A stretch of DNA of 64,000 nucleotides from Certhia americana. Lineage: Eukaryota > Chordata > Aves > Passeriformes > Certhiidae. Location of the stretch: positions 98,470,987-98,534,986 of the forward strand of contig CM031857.1 of the NCBI GenBank assembly GCA_018697195.1, written 5' to 3'. Below the pieces are notes generated by a model. That model was not told the DNA's origin. It did no database searches and saw nothing but the letters and a program-made list of their open reading frames with translations. Position numbers and translations under genes: made by a program. Positions 23,301-37,759 of the stretch are shown in pieces (the stretch's first letter is position 1; the number at the start of each line of letters is the position of its first letter).

Positions 23301-25595
23301 GCAGAGTCTCACCCCTATTGACTGCTCTCCTCTGAGGTTTCCTGCATCAGCAACAGCCCACTCAAATGTCTCCATCTCATTTCAGATCTGATCTGAAAAT
23401 ATCTTTGCAATGCAGTTAGCCTGTTACCATTTTAGTCTTCTCATCCTTTCTCTGCATGCTCTCAAAAATACTAATTAAATCTGTAAATCTATTAGAGGCA
23501 TAATTTGAACACACAATAGTAAATAAAACTGCACTGCCTTTGCTTGGTCCATGCTAAATCAGGAAATTGTATAAAACTGACAGTCAAACAGAGGGGTATT
23601 TGAACTGCTCTTATCTCAAACCTAGAATAAGGACATCATTAGGGACAGTTGTTACTGGGAAGTCAGTGCTTGTCCTCATTTTAACAATACACTACAATCC
23701 CAAATTTGAATATGTTGAGAGCATGAATGATCTAACAGTAAGAAGGGCACCAACAATTCTCAGTGGCTTGAATGGAAATAGCAGGTGTCTGATACTTTTC
23801 TGGCCCTAAGACAGTAATCAGTCACAGATAATTGACTACTTTCAGATCCAGAAAGCGATTTACAAGGGATTATATTTCCAGTGCACTGTACTAGCTTAAC
23901 ATTAACAGTACAGGAGGAACCAGATTTTTGAAGCACCAGCCACAAACCACTCATTTTTGTTCATTTGAGCCATCTCCTTACCCAGTACAGTTGTTTATTC
24001 AAACTTGTGGGGAAATACTAATTACACCTTCTGATTGCAACACAGCTGCTTCCATTCCTTTTATTAAACTCTATTCATCCCTTATTATTAAACAGAACAT
24101 AGGGCAGGAAAATAGAAAGATATTTTCCAATGCATCTGTCTCTTTCAGAACAAATTCCTTTCCTGAACAAGTACAGCCATGTCTATAATCATATCTAATA
24201 CACAGTATCACAAGACTACTCACATTCATTTTGAAGACCAATCTAGCAGTGAATTATCTCCTGTTTTGTAAAAATGAGCATGTCTGCACATTAAATACGG
24301 CATGATTCACAGGCATAGCAATAAGGAAAACTGCCCTTTGGGGGGTTTAACTATCTCCACTAAAGAGCCTGGAAAGAACCTCTCCACCTTGAACAATGGT
24401 ATAAGAGCTAGAATCAGTTACCAAGACAATAAGCACTATTGCAACACTGCAAAATCCATCGAGACTGGAAAGCAAACAGGAGTCCTGACACAACAACACC
24501 AGTGTAGAGCAGTCACAGTCCTTCTTCCCACCAGGCACAGGCAGAAGTGCTTGTCTGGGCCACTCCAGCAGCTACCTGACTTTTTAACTCAGCTCAAAAT
24601 GATCCCAGCAGAAAAGGTGGCCATTTATTTCTGCAGATGGATGAATTAATCAGTTCACATAAGCTCAGCTGTGAGCTCCCACATCTCGATCGGCCCCAGA
24701 GCTGTGTGGGTTGTGTGGATAAAGAAGTCAACGGTGTGAAGGACAGGAACTGAGACTTCCCCCTCGCCTTGGGTACCATTCAGGTCACAAACTGGTTCAG
24801 CTATATATGTCATGGCAGCCTCAGTTCTCAATTGAATTAAACAGAGACAATCAAGATAGTTCCAATTTTATCAGGAATAAAACCCCTCAAACACTCAGAA
24901 CTTGTAAGAATTTTTTATAAGCACATCTGATGCTCTCTCTACAATTTTCATTGATTCATCTAGAGAAATGTAGATAAATGGTCATTCCCATTAATGTCCA
25001 TGGAAAAAACATCTGTCCTAGCAAGGGGCTGTCATTAAAATATTCATGTACAAGAATCAGCTATTATGCAGCTGATGATCTCTTTGTGAAAAACACCATT
25101 TTTTTCTTTCTAAACAAAGCTGTCATCAAATCTATGCTGAAATAATGGCCAGACAAGTTCCTGGGATCCAGAGCTGATCCCTGAAAGACTAGCTGCCTGC
25201 CACCTGGAAAAAATGTTCCCTACCAGCCAAGGTAGCTAGGTTAATATCTTCCATGCCTGTTTTGTCAATTAGATTTGAAGATGAGTTGAGGACTGTGTGT
25301 CCTCTCTGGAGGGTCCATGCCTTGCTTCTTCCTGGGATGGATGAGAAACCTGCTGCTGCAGAGATGGGTTTCTGTGGGCAGGGGAGGGTTCTGCAGCATC
25401 ATGTCCCAGAGGAATGTCCTACCTGGAGGCCCTTTTATAGGAGGTATATTTACATTTCCTCATCTGCTATATAGGTGATGACTAAATCTGCCCTGTCTGT
25501 TCCAACAAATAATTTTCATCAGAAAAAACATGGCTTGGAAAAGAATAGCTTTGTCTGTAGTTGAATGAAATATATTCCTCATCTCACAGATGACC
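20380..25595. other. Noncoding sequence, no gene seen
   Basis: Unique AT-rich sequence with no recognisable exon, RNA gene or transposon. Frames are short and overlapping. Confidence 0.55.
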
Positions 25596-25620
25596 AAAAA
25601 AAAAAAAAAAAAAAAAAAAA
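25596..25620 (+). repeat. Poly(A) run, 25 nt
   Basis: The longest homopolymer in the window. No CR1 tail, processed gene or clear target duplication borders it. Confidence 0.95.
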
Positions 25621-26656
25621 TGACAGGGGATAAAAAAAGCCCAACAAACTGAGCTGAGATGGTCTATACTATTTTTCCTCTCAATTTTTTGGTTCAACTG
25701 CCATACTGAAAAATCAATTATTTTCATAGCTCTACATCAGTCATTCCTTTTTATAAAAATTCTAGTCATACAATTTGAGAACAGATTTTTCCTGCTGTTA
25801 CATTTACTTTAGCTTCCAGGGAAGCCAATGTAGATGAACCCTTTGGAAGAAATAAATCCCTGGAGTAAACAACCTGACACTCCCCTATCATGAATTACAA
25901 ACAGAAAATGTTTGAACAATTATCACAGTGAACAGTTTATGTGAAATAACCACTGATTGAAATTTCCTTGCTTAAAGCAATTCAGAAATCTAACCAGCTC
26001 CACTTGCTATAACCTGTTGAAATTACTTCTTGGGCTTTGGTCATTGACAAGGGGTGTGCTGCTCTAATTTTACTGGTTTTTATATGATGCAACCCCCATT
26101 CTGGGAATAGGGCTGTCGGATTATGCTGGTACAGTTCATTCACCTATGGAAAAATGCATTAATTTATACACATTAGGCAATTTAAAACCAATGCGGGGTT
26201 GGATTTTGTTTACTGCATAGACTCAAAGTGAACCAAAATCAACAAATACTACATTGTCTGTCTGTAGCAGCTCCTTTCAGGCCTGCTTACTGCATAAGTC
26301 CTGGCATTTCCAGTGAAATATTATTCTCTCCCTGGAGTTTAGTTCATCCCTGGAAGTGTGTTTACCCATCTGCAGCACTGGCAGATCTCAGTGCTGTGTA
26401 GAGCCTCTGGGAAGCCTGGCTGGCCTTGCAATGATGGCAGCAAACAGAAGAGACAGCTACAGCCCCTCTGGGCTCTCTGGCTCTGCAGCAGCTGGGGCTG
26501 GTGGTCACTCTGAGCCAAGGACAGGGCTGCTGTTACCACTGACAATTTACAGGCCAAGTCCCAAGTTCCGGGGCCATCACTGAGGCTGTTTCCAGCATGC
26601 CACAGCAGCCACTGGATGTGTCACTGTGTTCAGAGTTGTGTCACCACAAGCACATC
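25621..26656. other. Noncoding sequence, no gene seen
   Basis: Unique sequence. The GC-richer patch at about 26340-26580 has frames open on both strands, with no recognisable protein. Confidence 0.5.
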
Positions 26657-26690
26657 AATGTTGAATATGAGTCCTCTCATATTCAACATT
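26657..26690 (+). repeat. Perfect 15-bp inverted repeat with 4-nt loop
   Basis: AATGTTGAATATGAG (26657-26671), loop TCCT, then the exact reverse complement (26676-26690). Pairing stops abruptly at both outer ends (C opposite C). A perfect stem of this length is unlikely by chance. It may be the footprint of a template-switch mutation or a small cruciform. Confidence 0.9.
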
Positions 26691-26870
26691 CCCTCAGGAC
26701 CACATTTGTGCTAGCTTATACCACATGGAAACTGTACCTAAATGCTTATGTAGTTGATCCATTGTACTTGTGTTTGCTTTCCATTTGTACTAATCCAGGA
26801 GAAGAGGGTTAGACTGCAGTCTTAGAATGGGTTATATTCTATTATTTTCTACTGTTCTATTTACAATTAA

Positions 26871-27006
26871 GAAAAACAAAACAAACCAAACAAATTTATG
26901 AGGTCAAATTAAAAAAAAACCAAAAAAAACCAAAAAAACAAACAAAACAAAAAACCCCACAAAAATAAACCTCCAAGAAAACCACCCGCAAAAAAAACAA
27001 AAGCAA
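26871..27006 (+). repeat. A-rich / CAAA low-complexity block
   Basis: Runs of A broken by single or double C (AAAACCAAAAAAACC style) over about 135 bp, very poor in T and G. It may be a decayed simple repeat. Confidence 0.85.
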
Positions 27007-27059
27007 ATCACAGAACAGTATAGTAAAATAGAAGAAAAAATCCACAAAAATCTCCATTA

Positions 27060-27520
27060 AGTCAAAGAAGAACTAATTGATATGGACTTTTGCAGCCATT
27101 AATGCCTTTAAAAATCACCTGCTCACTTAATACCAGTTTGCCATCCTCAGAAGGCAGTCCACCTCTTCTGCAATATATTTGAATTGAGATCTTTATCTTC
27201 GGCATCTTTGCATAGTGGGTAGGAAATTAACTACATCTATCAAATGATTTATTTTGTTGGAAGTAGCATGCTCAAAAAACATTATGCTGGTTGCTCCTTT
27301 GTCAGTCACTGCCCAGAGGGTTCAATTAATGCTGTGGAGGTTACCTGCTGACCTTTCATTTTTCTCTACACATGAATTTCCATTCTGACTGATGAAACCA
27401 CATGTCAGTATAATTTCACCAGCATCTGTAAGAGGGTGCCTGCTGCAACCTCCACCTTATATTAGTCTCCTTTGATCCTTGACTGCAGCATGCCACACCA
27501 TTAAGACAGAAAAAACATCA
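27060..27520. other. Candidate conserved noncoding element
   Basis: Dense, complex AT-rich sequence with homeobox-type cores (GCCATTAATGCC, TTCAATTAATGC) and no repeat. It has the look of a developmental enhancer, but I have no alignment to support this. Confidence 0.2.
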
Positions 27521-30500
27521 ATTTTCTTCTTTGAACTGCATCTTCATGGGCTGATGAAGAGAATAAGTCTGGATTTTATAGCACTACAACCAAATCCTTT
27601 GTGTGCATAAGCCACGGGGCTTTTTTTTGATAGGGCTTGAGTCATGGGAATCACATCTCACCTACACTAGTACAACCCCCCACAACTTCTGGAGCAGGAC
27701 GAAAAACTAACCAAACATCAAGCTGCAACATTGCAGTCTATCTCTCATAAAAAGATCAAATGAATCGGCAAATTCAACTTGGTAGGCTAAAGATCAGTCT
27801 GTCCTAAATGCTCCCTGAATGTTCACTTGTACAGTCATGGTAGGTAGTGGCAGTTCTGGGGTCTCTTCAGAGATAGTGTTTGGGTTATATTCTTTATAAT
27901 TTATCTTCTACATTTGCCTTGATCAGGTTTTTGGGGTTTTGTTTTCTTATTTTCATTTAGATATTAGTTTTGATGCCAGGCAACCTCAGATGGCAAGGCT
28001 CAGATTTAAAAGGCTGTTTAGACTTGTCTCCAATTAGCTTTGCAAGATTAAGTAACTTTCAATGGGATATAGGAGATGAAATATCTAAGAAACTATGAAA
28101 ATGGGTCTCAGTTTTCAAAATCACTCAGGTCATGCAATGTTTTTATGATTTGTGGCTATAAGTGTTTGGAAATGAGGCCTTGATTTTGCTTTAAATTAAT
28201 ACAGCATCTATCAAGAAGGGACCCTAGTCTATGATTGCAGCTGCTATGATATAGTTGATTAAAATGCCAGAGTGAATAAGGAAAGCTTTAAAATGTAAAC
28301 CCTAAAGGTTCAATTTTGTAAATAAATAAAGGCTAAAATTGAATGCAATAATACTTTTAAATCTTGAGGTCTTAATATTAGGTTTTGTGGGTTTTTTTGA
28401 TGCTTAGCATTAGCAGTGATATGGCTGAGGTTCATGATGCGACTGAGGGGGTTCACCAGATATCTGCTTTGAGGGCACCTGGTTGAAAATAACCATTTTT
28501 CCTTGGGTTTTCATTTTTTGAGTTTACCTAATCTCTCTGGTCATCATCTCTAATGCTGGTCTCTGACCAGCTTCCAAATAACCAGAGCCAATACACAGCC
28601 TATAAATTCAGAGGTTAAAAACACCTTTCTAAGGGTGTCTTACAGTGCCTTTTACAAAACACCTAATGTGTCGTTTCAGCTAAGTCAGCTCCCATTATTC
28701 AATCTTGTCAGTTTGAAAATCAATTCCCTATCCACCACTGGCATTTCAGCATCTAAGAGCTGTTGTAAAAATCTCTTTGAAATGGTAACCCTAAGCTGGG
28801 GTCTTCCCATAGCTTCAAAGGCATGTTGAATCCGAATTCCTTTGAAATATTTAATTTGAATAATAAACTACCCAAGTACCAGGTTGTTATATATTCAGGT
28901 TGTTATCAGTTAGCTCTGACCAGTAAAAACTTTGAAGTGTTAATTGTGGAGCTGGACAAAGCCAAAGATTTTACTGGTTCTGCAGGAAGCAAGAATTAAC
29001 CCTTTAACACCTTGTTGAGGAGAGAAAATTTTAACGAAGGACTCAGAAAAATCTTAGGCATTATACCCAAGACCCAAAGTACTCACAGAGATGTGGCACG
29101 AAAAATTTAAATCCACCCATTTAATAGTTTGGGGTTTTTTCCAAAGAAACAATAGTTACAGTTCTTGACTACATTGTAGACAAAGTGTGCTTACGCAGTG
29201 GCCTGCACATTGAACTTCTTGTTCAGTCTGCACAGCACAAGCAGCAGGATGAGGATGGTATTTATATGACGCACATACCAAAATATGTTTGAAACTATTC
29301 TTGACTGCACCATTGGCTTGCTGGAGTATTTCAGTGGGACTTGTCCTTTGAAAGATTCCCACCTCTGGGGCATCCATGCCTCCTTTGTGGCCGTCCTTCC
29401 ACAGAGTAAAGGAGAAAACCAAAACCCACTCATGTGCTGATCCTTAGAGCATCTCTTGCTGTGTCAACTGTGCAGCTTCTGGGGCTGGGATGGGACACGT
29501 GCACGGGGCAGGTACTGCTGCTGGTGCCCAGAGAAAGAGAAACGGGGGTTGTACTCTTGCTGTTGGGAGCTGAGCCAGTCATACTTCTGAGGCAGAGTTA
29601 CTGCAAGTTGTGTCACTCTTCAGCTGTCTTTATTGCTTTATTTCCCCTCTTTTTTGAGAACCTGCCTGAGGCAGCAGTTTATGCAATTGTCTGCTCTCCC
29701 CCGAGGTCACCTTGCACTCCCTCATGCCAGCAGAGCCCCACCACCCTCTAAGATGTCACCACACCAAAGCTTCAATTATTTTGTTGATGTTACACACCAT
29801 TACTCACCTGATCTTACCAGGATGCAAAAAATCTTGTGAGGAGTGTTGTTCAGAGAAAAAATTGGCTTTCCTCTTCTCTACCTCAAACAAGTATCATTTG
29901 TCTGCAGTGACCTGATAGCATCTTTGTCCACAACAGGCTTCTTCAGGGTAGTTTGGAGGGTTGTCCTTTTTCCCCACCTGCTACCTTGTGCACCCAGGGC
30001 ATCCACATGTTAGTGTGAGTAACAGAGGAAGCACCAGTATCTTTGCTAACAGATGATCTGCTCCAGACTCAAAACCATTATTTGGAGAACAGAGCAATTA
30101 GAAGTCAGGCATAGCCTGCTAATGTCTCTCACCACACTGCTATTTTTTTCTCCTTAAACAACAGAGTTTTTTTGCATTTGGGATTTAAATCTATTTAGTC
30201 CCAAAACATCAAGACTTGGATTTCTCAGCATGCCTTGTCACTATGAAGTTACCAGTTTAACATGGTCATGTGGCCATAGTGGGAAATCTCTCACTTCTTA
30301 CAGGGAACAGTGTAGTCTCTCCACTCCTGAAATGTTTTTTCAAAGGAATGAAAACACCATTATTTTCCTTTCTCCTCTCTGTGTAACACCACCTGACAGG
30401 ATGCAGAGTTCGCATTTCATTACTCACATGACCTCTATATTCCCATTGCCCATGGCTCTGTCTTAGGGGATTTACAAAGCTCTGCTTGTATCTAAAAACA

Positions 30501-33500
30501 GTTTCTAAATCCTTGAACAGTACTAGTGAGGATTAATGGGAATGTCACTTTCCAGCAATTATCAGAAATCACAATTTACCCTTCTGCAAAGGGCTACCAC
30601 AAGGCCTAGATATTTCTAAAAATGCAAAAATAAACTCTCAATTTCTAATCAGGAATTAAAAATGGAAAAAAATTGTGTAGCTTTAATAATGGTCTATTTG
30701 AGGTCCAAAGTCTTTTAAGTATTTCTTTGGAAAAATGCACACTCCATTTACTTGAGGAACCCAGAAGAAACCACTTTTGCTGCATTCCACAGCCAATTTC
30801 AAATGCTCACAACTTGTTACAGCACACATTATAGTGCAAGCAGCCACAGTGATGTGGGCCTGGAAATAACCCTGTGTGCCCATGAGGGCTGAATGAGGAG
30901 AGACACTGAGGGGCTGCCAGGGCAGGGAGTGGAGTGACAGGAGACAGGATGAAGGCAGCTCCAGCAAGACTGTGGGCGGGCAGAGGCAGGGGAACTGCTG
31001 GCGAAAGTCTGTTCCTCTTTCCAAAAGCTGGGAGCTGGGGAAAGGCAAACCATCTGGCCCTGTGCCAGAGTCACAAAAATCCCTTCCTTCCTGCTGGAAT
31101 TCAAAGGAATAAATACAGCTTCACAATTCACAGTGCTGTGCTCTTAAACCCAGTGTGCTTTTGTATTCGTATTGATGTTTGTTGTAACTGCTGGAACCCA
31201 TGAACTTACTTTTTCCTTCCTTCCATGACCTTTTGTTACTCCTGCTCTCAAAACACATTCAGTGTCCACTATGGTTTCAATCAATCTCACTATGTCACTA
31301 TGGCTTCTTCAATCTCCTTCTGGGCAATGGAGAGAGTTCAATAAACCACAAGAAGATTTGGATGCCATCATGCAGCATACAGAGAAGAATACCTGGCAAG
31401 GGGTGTATGTGAGCCCAGAGCAGAGCCAAAGGAAACTCCTGTAACCAGGAGAGTCAGAGACTTCCTTTTGATTTTGGGAGTGCAGAATCACGTGTGAAGC
31501 TCCACTGGGAGAGTGAGCCATTGGTTCCCTGCCACAGTGAAGTGCCACTGTGGAAGCAGAGACCCCTGTGGTCACTCTGGTCAAAGTGAGTTACCCTCTG
31601 CAGCTCACTGACACACTAACCCCCTCCCAACTGCTTTACCTGACAGACCTCTGGGACAGAGATTAATTTGTGTCACCTGACAGGGAAGAAGTATATGCTA
31701 AGAGCAGGTAAAGGACTTCAGTGTCCAGGTTTGCTTTTCTGTCCACATAAACACCTCCAGCTTTTGGATTATACCTCATCATAGCACGTGAGATGAAGGA
31801 GGTAATACAAACATCATAACACGTGCAAAAAGATAATGCTTCTCTAGACTGGTTTTGCTTCATCAATAAAACAGGCTGTGATACTGGCGCCTGGAGAAAC
31901 AGCAAAATCACTGTGAAAGGGAATAATGCTGTGTAAATCCGCTGAAGTGAATTTCCAGGGTTCTAAAAACAGAAATGCAAAAAATTTACAAAACCCCAGC
32001 AGCAGAAATACCTCAGCAACAAAAGAGTTGCATCTCATCTGACCCCAATAGAAATTTTTTCTATCTGAGCTCAAATTAGCTCATATAATGACATTGCAGC
32101 TTCATTGTAGCATTGTTCCTGGGAGACAGACCTCATGTCTTTTATTACCCATCTCATGTTGTCACAAGGGTTTTAGTAACAACTTACTTGTGCTCTAATT
32201 AGGCAAAAAAATCCAAGCCTTCGGAACAGACTGGTCTCAAAGTGCAGACTGCAATGTGTGGAGATTCACAAGACCTGAAGGCCTATAAAAGCCAATAAAT
32301 CAGAGCTCACAAACCAGCTTTGTGCTGACTTGATTTATCTTCCAAGACTGACCTGCTTGGATATGATTTTATAATGAAGGTAGTCAGAGGTGTGAACAGT
32401 AGACTAAAAGAAGCCATTCACAGTGGTGAACCTGAGACTATTTATTTTACTATAACCGCAGCACCAATCTGTGAGATAAATCTAAAATATACTACTTTTA
32501 CAGTAGTAAGTGACTGATTTAGGTGAAACAAGGACTCTAGATTTGTCGTAAAGGACTTCTTCCCCATCTCCATCCCAGACATTATTTCTAGTGGTGAAAT
32601 ATTCTTAGTAGAAAAGTCAAACATACATCTGCAATGGCGGGAGACAATGGATGCTCAGACTGAAAGACATACCAGTTGTTGGAGTAGCTCACCATGGATT
32701 TCCTGTTAACAACCACCATCAGCATCAATAGGGAATACTGTACATGTAATTTTTAGCACAGATGTGGTTGCAATATTCAGAGGCTGTTTAGCTGCTCCTG
32801 CAATGCAGGAGCCAGCGACAACTCAATTCTGAGTCTTTTAAAAACAGTAAACCAAGTCCAAATTGGTCATTGTTAGGAAAGTATTGCATGTTGTCTTTTT
32901 TGAGGGAAATGAAAACAAAGGTGTTGTTCTTCAGAGAGATGTGCTTTCTCAATAAAAAAGTATCATTTTTCTTAGTTCTGCTTCAAATTAATTCCAAAAC
33001 ATTTACTTCTGTTGCAGGATTTTCATCTGACACTGATAGGAACATGATCATCTTGAAAAGCTTGAAATAAAGGATAGTTTTAAAAGTGGGGCATGTAGAA
33101 GGGGATTAATTTTTTTCATTAGCGAAGGCAGCTCTAAATCACCAGGACCATAGTGGCCTGAAACCCTGGTGAATTTTCAGATCCTTGTTTTCTCTTTTCA
33201 GAAACTGAAAAAGAGATAATGATTAGTTGCTGAATTCAGAAAGACATAACTTTATTATATAACTTGATTATAAAGACACAACACAAGATGCATTATTTTT
33301 TATTTGTGGCATATGAAATAATTTATTCTTTAAAAGAAAGAGGTGGCAACTTTAAATGCATAAGTTCTAAAAATTTTCTGATAATTTTCTTTACATTGAG
33401 ATGCAGACATTTCTACTACGGCATTATGGAGGAATTCCGCAGTCTACAGAGGGAAGAAAGATTACCCATGTCACCCAAAAATGCATTTCACCAGCATCCT

Positions 33501-36500
33501 AGAAGCTCTGTGCTACTTATAGGAATGGATGTCATAAATAGCTTTTGAGCATCAGATAAGTACTGACTGTGAAAGCACTCAGATACATTTTCAGTAATCT
33601 TTGCTCAAGTGCATTTAGAGACCAAATTATTCATATAAGGAAATGCCTTTTTATTTCAATACTCCTAATTGTTTCACATTGAAGTTTAGCTAGTACAGAG
33701 CATAGCTAGCATAGTCTAGCTAGCATTTTTACGGAAATGCTTCTTAAACAGTTTTACAAATGCATGAAATAATGAATGTAATTTATCATTGAGGTTATAT
33801 TTCATCTCTGCTTTAGCCTCTAAGGTTCAGTGAACATAGAACAAGCAGCCATGTTAAAGAGCCCTCTTTAAGAACATTGAAAATGTTGCTGTGATTAATG
33901 CTTTGGGAGTTAAAAGCAAAGAGAAAAGTTTAACACAGATTTAAAGTTTTTGCATTCAACACAGTGTTAACAGAAGACTTGCATCCTCAAAAAATTTGGG
34001 TTTTTTTTTTCAGACATGCTTAGTCAATCTATTTACTTCTAATTGGTCAAACAAGTCTAGTAACACAATTTCTTTACACTGACTGGATGAATAAATATCC
34101 ACATGGGTAAGTTTCAAATCCAGCATCTGTGGATATATATGAAGGCAAATTTCAATGTTACAATATTTACCTTGTCTGTAAAATTTGCAAGCCTAGCAGT
34201 CAAAAATATCTTTACAAATTCAAACAATTATTTGAAAGGTTTTTTCTTCCTTTGGCTGTAGTTCAGGTAAAACTGGATCATCGGGCAGGTTTTACATACA
34301 GCCTTGAGATAGCTGACAGACTGTGGCCAGACCTTGGACTCTCTGGCTGTATTTCTATGTCTTTGTAACTGGGTTCCAGTCTAAGTGATAAATTGCAGTA
34401 AAGAATTGAACTACTTATGCTGCTATTATGGTTAGTTTAAAGAACATTTCAGTGTCAAACTAATAAGGCTGTTAACCTGAATAAGAGATAACAGATTTTC
34501 ACCAAAGAGATAATCAGAATCACATTGAGAAGTCATCTTCATCAGGGAAAGGTATCCCTATCTTTCTGTGACAATTGCTTTGGAATCAGAAAATTCCAGA
34601 AGGTTTTATTTACCAATGAATGAAGACTATGCCCTTTGAAATCCTATGAGTCTGATGGTGAAATGGTTCAAAGGGTAGGATTATCAGATAGAGAGAATTG
34701 TCTCAAAAGAGAGTGTCAGAATTGGTTGGGATTAAACAGTTGTAGAAATACTAACTACACAGAGTTTAAAAATGAAAAATACTACCTAAGACTCCACAGC
34801 TACTCAATGAAATTTTAATTTTTTCCCTCCTCAGGACAATTGCCACTTTATCTCTCAGGGTGTATGTATTGTAGCTAGAAAGCACAGAAAAAGGATTCAA
34901 GTCAAAGATTGTTTTCACAAATACAATTTGCAGAAAACAAAGAATAACTATAAGTGATTACAATAGAAGAGACAGTTTTATTTTCAAAGTCACCATCCTA
35001 TATCATGTTCCATAATGCAGCAACTATCAACTGCACATGAAAGATGAGATGGAGGAAACCAGAAGTGAAGCAATCAAGCATTAAATTTTTATGATCTTCT
35101 AAGAATTTCTGTCAGTTTTTCATTTTGTTTTATAAAAGACTGAAATAATTTCAAGTGACACAAGGCTATATCTTAAATTAGGATTGATACTGTGCAGCAA
35201 GCACATACAACAGAAAGTAAATGACTAGAACAAAAAAAAAAAGATACTCTGTCTCTGAAGTCCTTGTGCCATAGTGATTGCTGGAAACACTGAGTAAACA
35301 GTAGCCAGGAATAGCCTGATCACATGGCAGAACTTCCCACTTTCTTTAACGATCTTTCATTGACACTGTTTTTTGAATTAGTCAATATTTCACATGTAAG
35401 AGAAATGTAATTGGAAAAGCCATCTAATAAATAGTAGAAAGAAGTGTATAATCCATCATAATTTTATGTGCTATTCTAAAAAAACGCAATTTCACAACAA
35501 CTGACTTTCCATCTTCTCCCTCTTAGCATTTGTCTCCTGCTTACTACTGAGGCTCTAAGTCCTTCCCTGAGCTCTATGCATTGAGAACTTCATGCCTGGC
35601 TGAGCACCCAGTGCTTAACATATTATGATTAAAATATTTCTGATGTACAAAATGAGCCATAGTCAATGGTCTGACCAGCATGTATCAATGCAAAATTGAA
35701 AGATTGATTACCTTACTTTCAGCTAAGAAACATAGAGAAAAATTTAAATTATTAAAATATATACCCACTAACATTTAAAATAAACCCCACAGCTGAATCT
35801 AATCTGTAAAGCAGGTTAGACAAATTCCATGGAAATAACCAGAGAAAATATCTTAGGAGATCTCTGTCTTCTCTCTTCTACATCCTTCAACTTCTAGAGG
35901 TTTTGATATCCCAAAGCTTTAAAAATACCATTTGGCTTCTATCTTGACTTCAGGCTTAAAAATATCTCAGAAAGATTCATCCTTGCCTATTCCCATTTGT
36001 TCAGCAAAGAGCAGAATGAGATCTCAGTCATCTGCTCACAGACATTCATTGTTGTGGTGGAAGCAGAAGAGGGAGTGAAAGAAATGTCACTTATTTTAAG
36101 GAAGAGGGGTTGGATGAGCTCACAGCTGCCTGATCAACAGCTGCAAGTGCAATGCATATACTCCATATGGACTGGCAAACAGGCTCAAGTGGCAGGGTTG
36201 GATCTTGCTCCGACTGTATTATTTTGTTGGACATGTTGATATGGAGTCCTCATTAACCAGTGACTGATTAATGGTACCTAATTAATGCAGGGGACAGCAA
36301 GAAGAATGGAGTGGTGGAGGAATTAGTGCATCCTGTTGTGCTGCTTGCCTTGGATGTGTGTTGGTCAGGGTGATCTGCAACACAATTCCAGGAATTAACT
36401 CTTCCAGCTGATGCTATTGTTTCTGACTGAGAGCTCCCATGCCACAAGGATTAATTCAATCTATATCATTATTTAGTCAGCAACAGCAGATGCTCATTCA

Positions 36501-37273
36501 GATATCTTGGCAGAAGAAGATAGCTCCACTTAACCCCAGAGCTTGCATGTCATCCCAGGAGAGGCATTCCACTGTCACCTTCTGGTCTCCAGCATCCCTT
36601 CACATCTAAACCTCTGTTTATATTCACTTTATTTTCTGTGTGTGTGTGCATGTGTGACATTTAAGATAGATATTTAAAAATATCATCTCAGACAAAGCAG
36701 TACCTTGTCTGACAAAAAGTGGAAGATTATTACTTAGATGAGGAAAATGGAAAGTCAAAGAGAAACAAGCTATTTGTTCTCCCGCTCTGTTTCCCCCACA
36801 AAAGCTGCTTGTCCAGTCATCCTGTCCCCTCAGCAAAGGAAGCAGAATTGCCTGCAGCCAGCTTTTCTGCTGTGGTAAATGTCACTGCCTTCTCTTGACC
36901 AGGTCCTCAGCTCCCCTCAACAGCTGGCTGTCGGCCCACAATGCACAAAGCTCCATCCCTCACCTCCTCTGCCAGCCCCAGGAATGCTTTACTCAATTGA
37001 AATCCATGGAGCAAATCCAGCACAAACAACAGAGGAAGGAGACTTGGTATTATCAAACAAGTTAAAATGACTCCAGGCCTGGCATTTGGAGCTGCAGTAC
37101 TTGGTGTCTCAGCTTTAAATTTCTCCTCACACCTGATAAAGCTGTGGACCCCTGTGCCCAAGAGGATTTTCTGGGTCAATAGTCTGCCTGGCAAGACTCA
37201 ACTCAAGAGCAAATTTGCTTAAGGTTACACACCAATTCTTTGCTTTTAATAAGAAAAGTAAAGAGTTTCTAAT
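27521..37273. other. Noncoding sequence, no gene seen
   Basis: Nearly 10 kb of unique AT-rich sequence. It contains a small TG repeat at 36637-36656 and a GC-richer patch at about 30850-31050. No exon, RNA gene or transposon recognised; frames are short and overlapping. Confidence 0.55.
36637..36656 (+). repeat. Short TG dinucleotide repeat
   Basis: TGTGTGTGTGTG, then CA, then TGTGTG. Confidence 0.85.
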
Positions 37274-37292
37274 AAAAAAAAAAAAAAAAAAA
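37274..37292 (+). repeat. Poly(A) run, 19 nt
   Basis: Uninterrupted A run. It lies about 470 bp before an old CR1, but CR1 does not make poly(A) tails, so the two are unrelated. Confidence 0.9.
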
Positions 37293-37759
37293 TGTTCTCC
37301 ACTCAGGAGCTGAAGCTGAGTGACCAGGGGTCTGCCATGTGAACCAAGCAGCTCCCAGCACTCTTCACATGTCCTCCTTGGCTGGAATGCTTTCTGGTGG
37401 GAGGAAACTTTGGGAACTGCAAGTCTCCCACTAAGAAGCCATTGAGAGACGAAGGAATAAAACCTCCTAAGGGTTTTGGTTTTAGAGGTCCTTGCAGACT
37501 GTGCTATTTTAAAGAGCAGGACTCAGTTTCCCTGGAAGACCAGTCAGTCCATCCAATAGCCCTGCACTATCCCTCGGAAACCTCCCAGGTGCATGTCATG
37601 TGAATTATTGCCTGCAAAAAGAGACCAAGGAAAGAAGACAGAAAGCAAAGCTAAATTTTTCTTTACCTCACAGTAGGACATGGCTGAGAATGGGGAGAAC
37701 TAGATAAGATGCAGAGGGTGTTGTGATTAGGTGCATGGGAAGGCAATGGGGCCAGAAAA

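Noticed and set aside
25922..25940. miR-128-like TCACAGTGAAC
   Set aside because: Partial match only and no foldback precursor.
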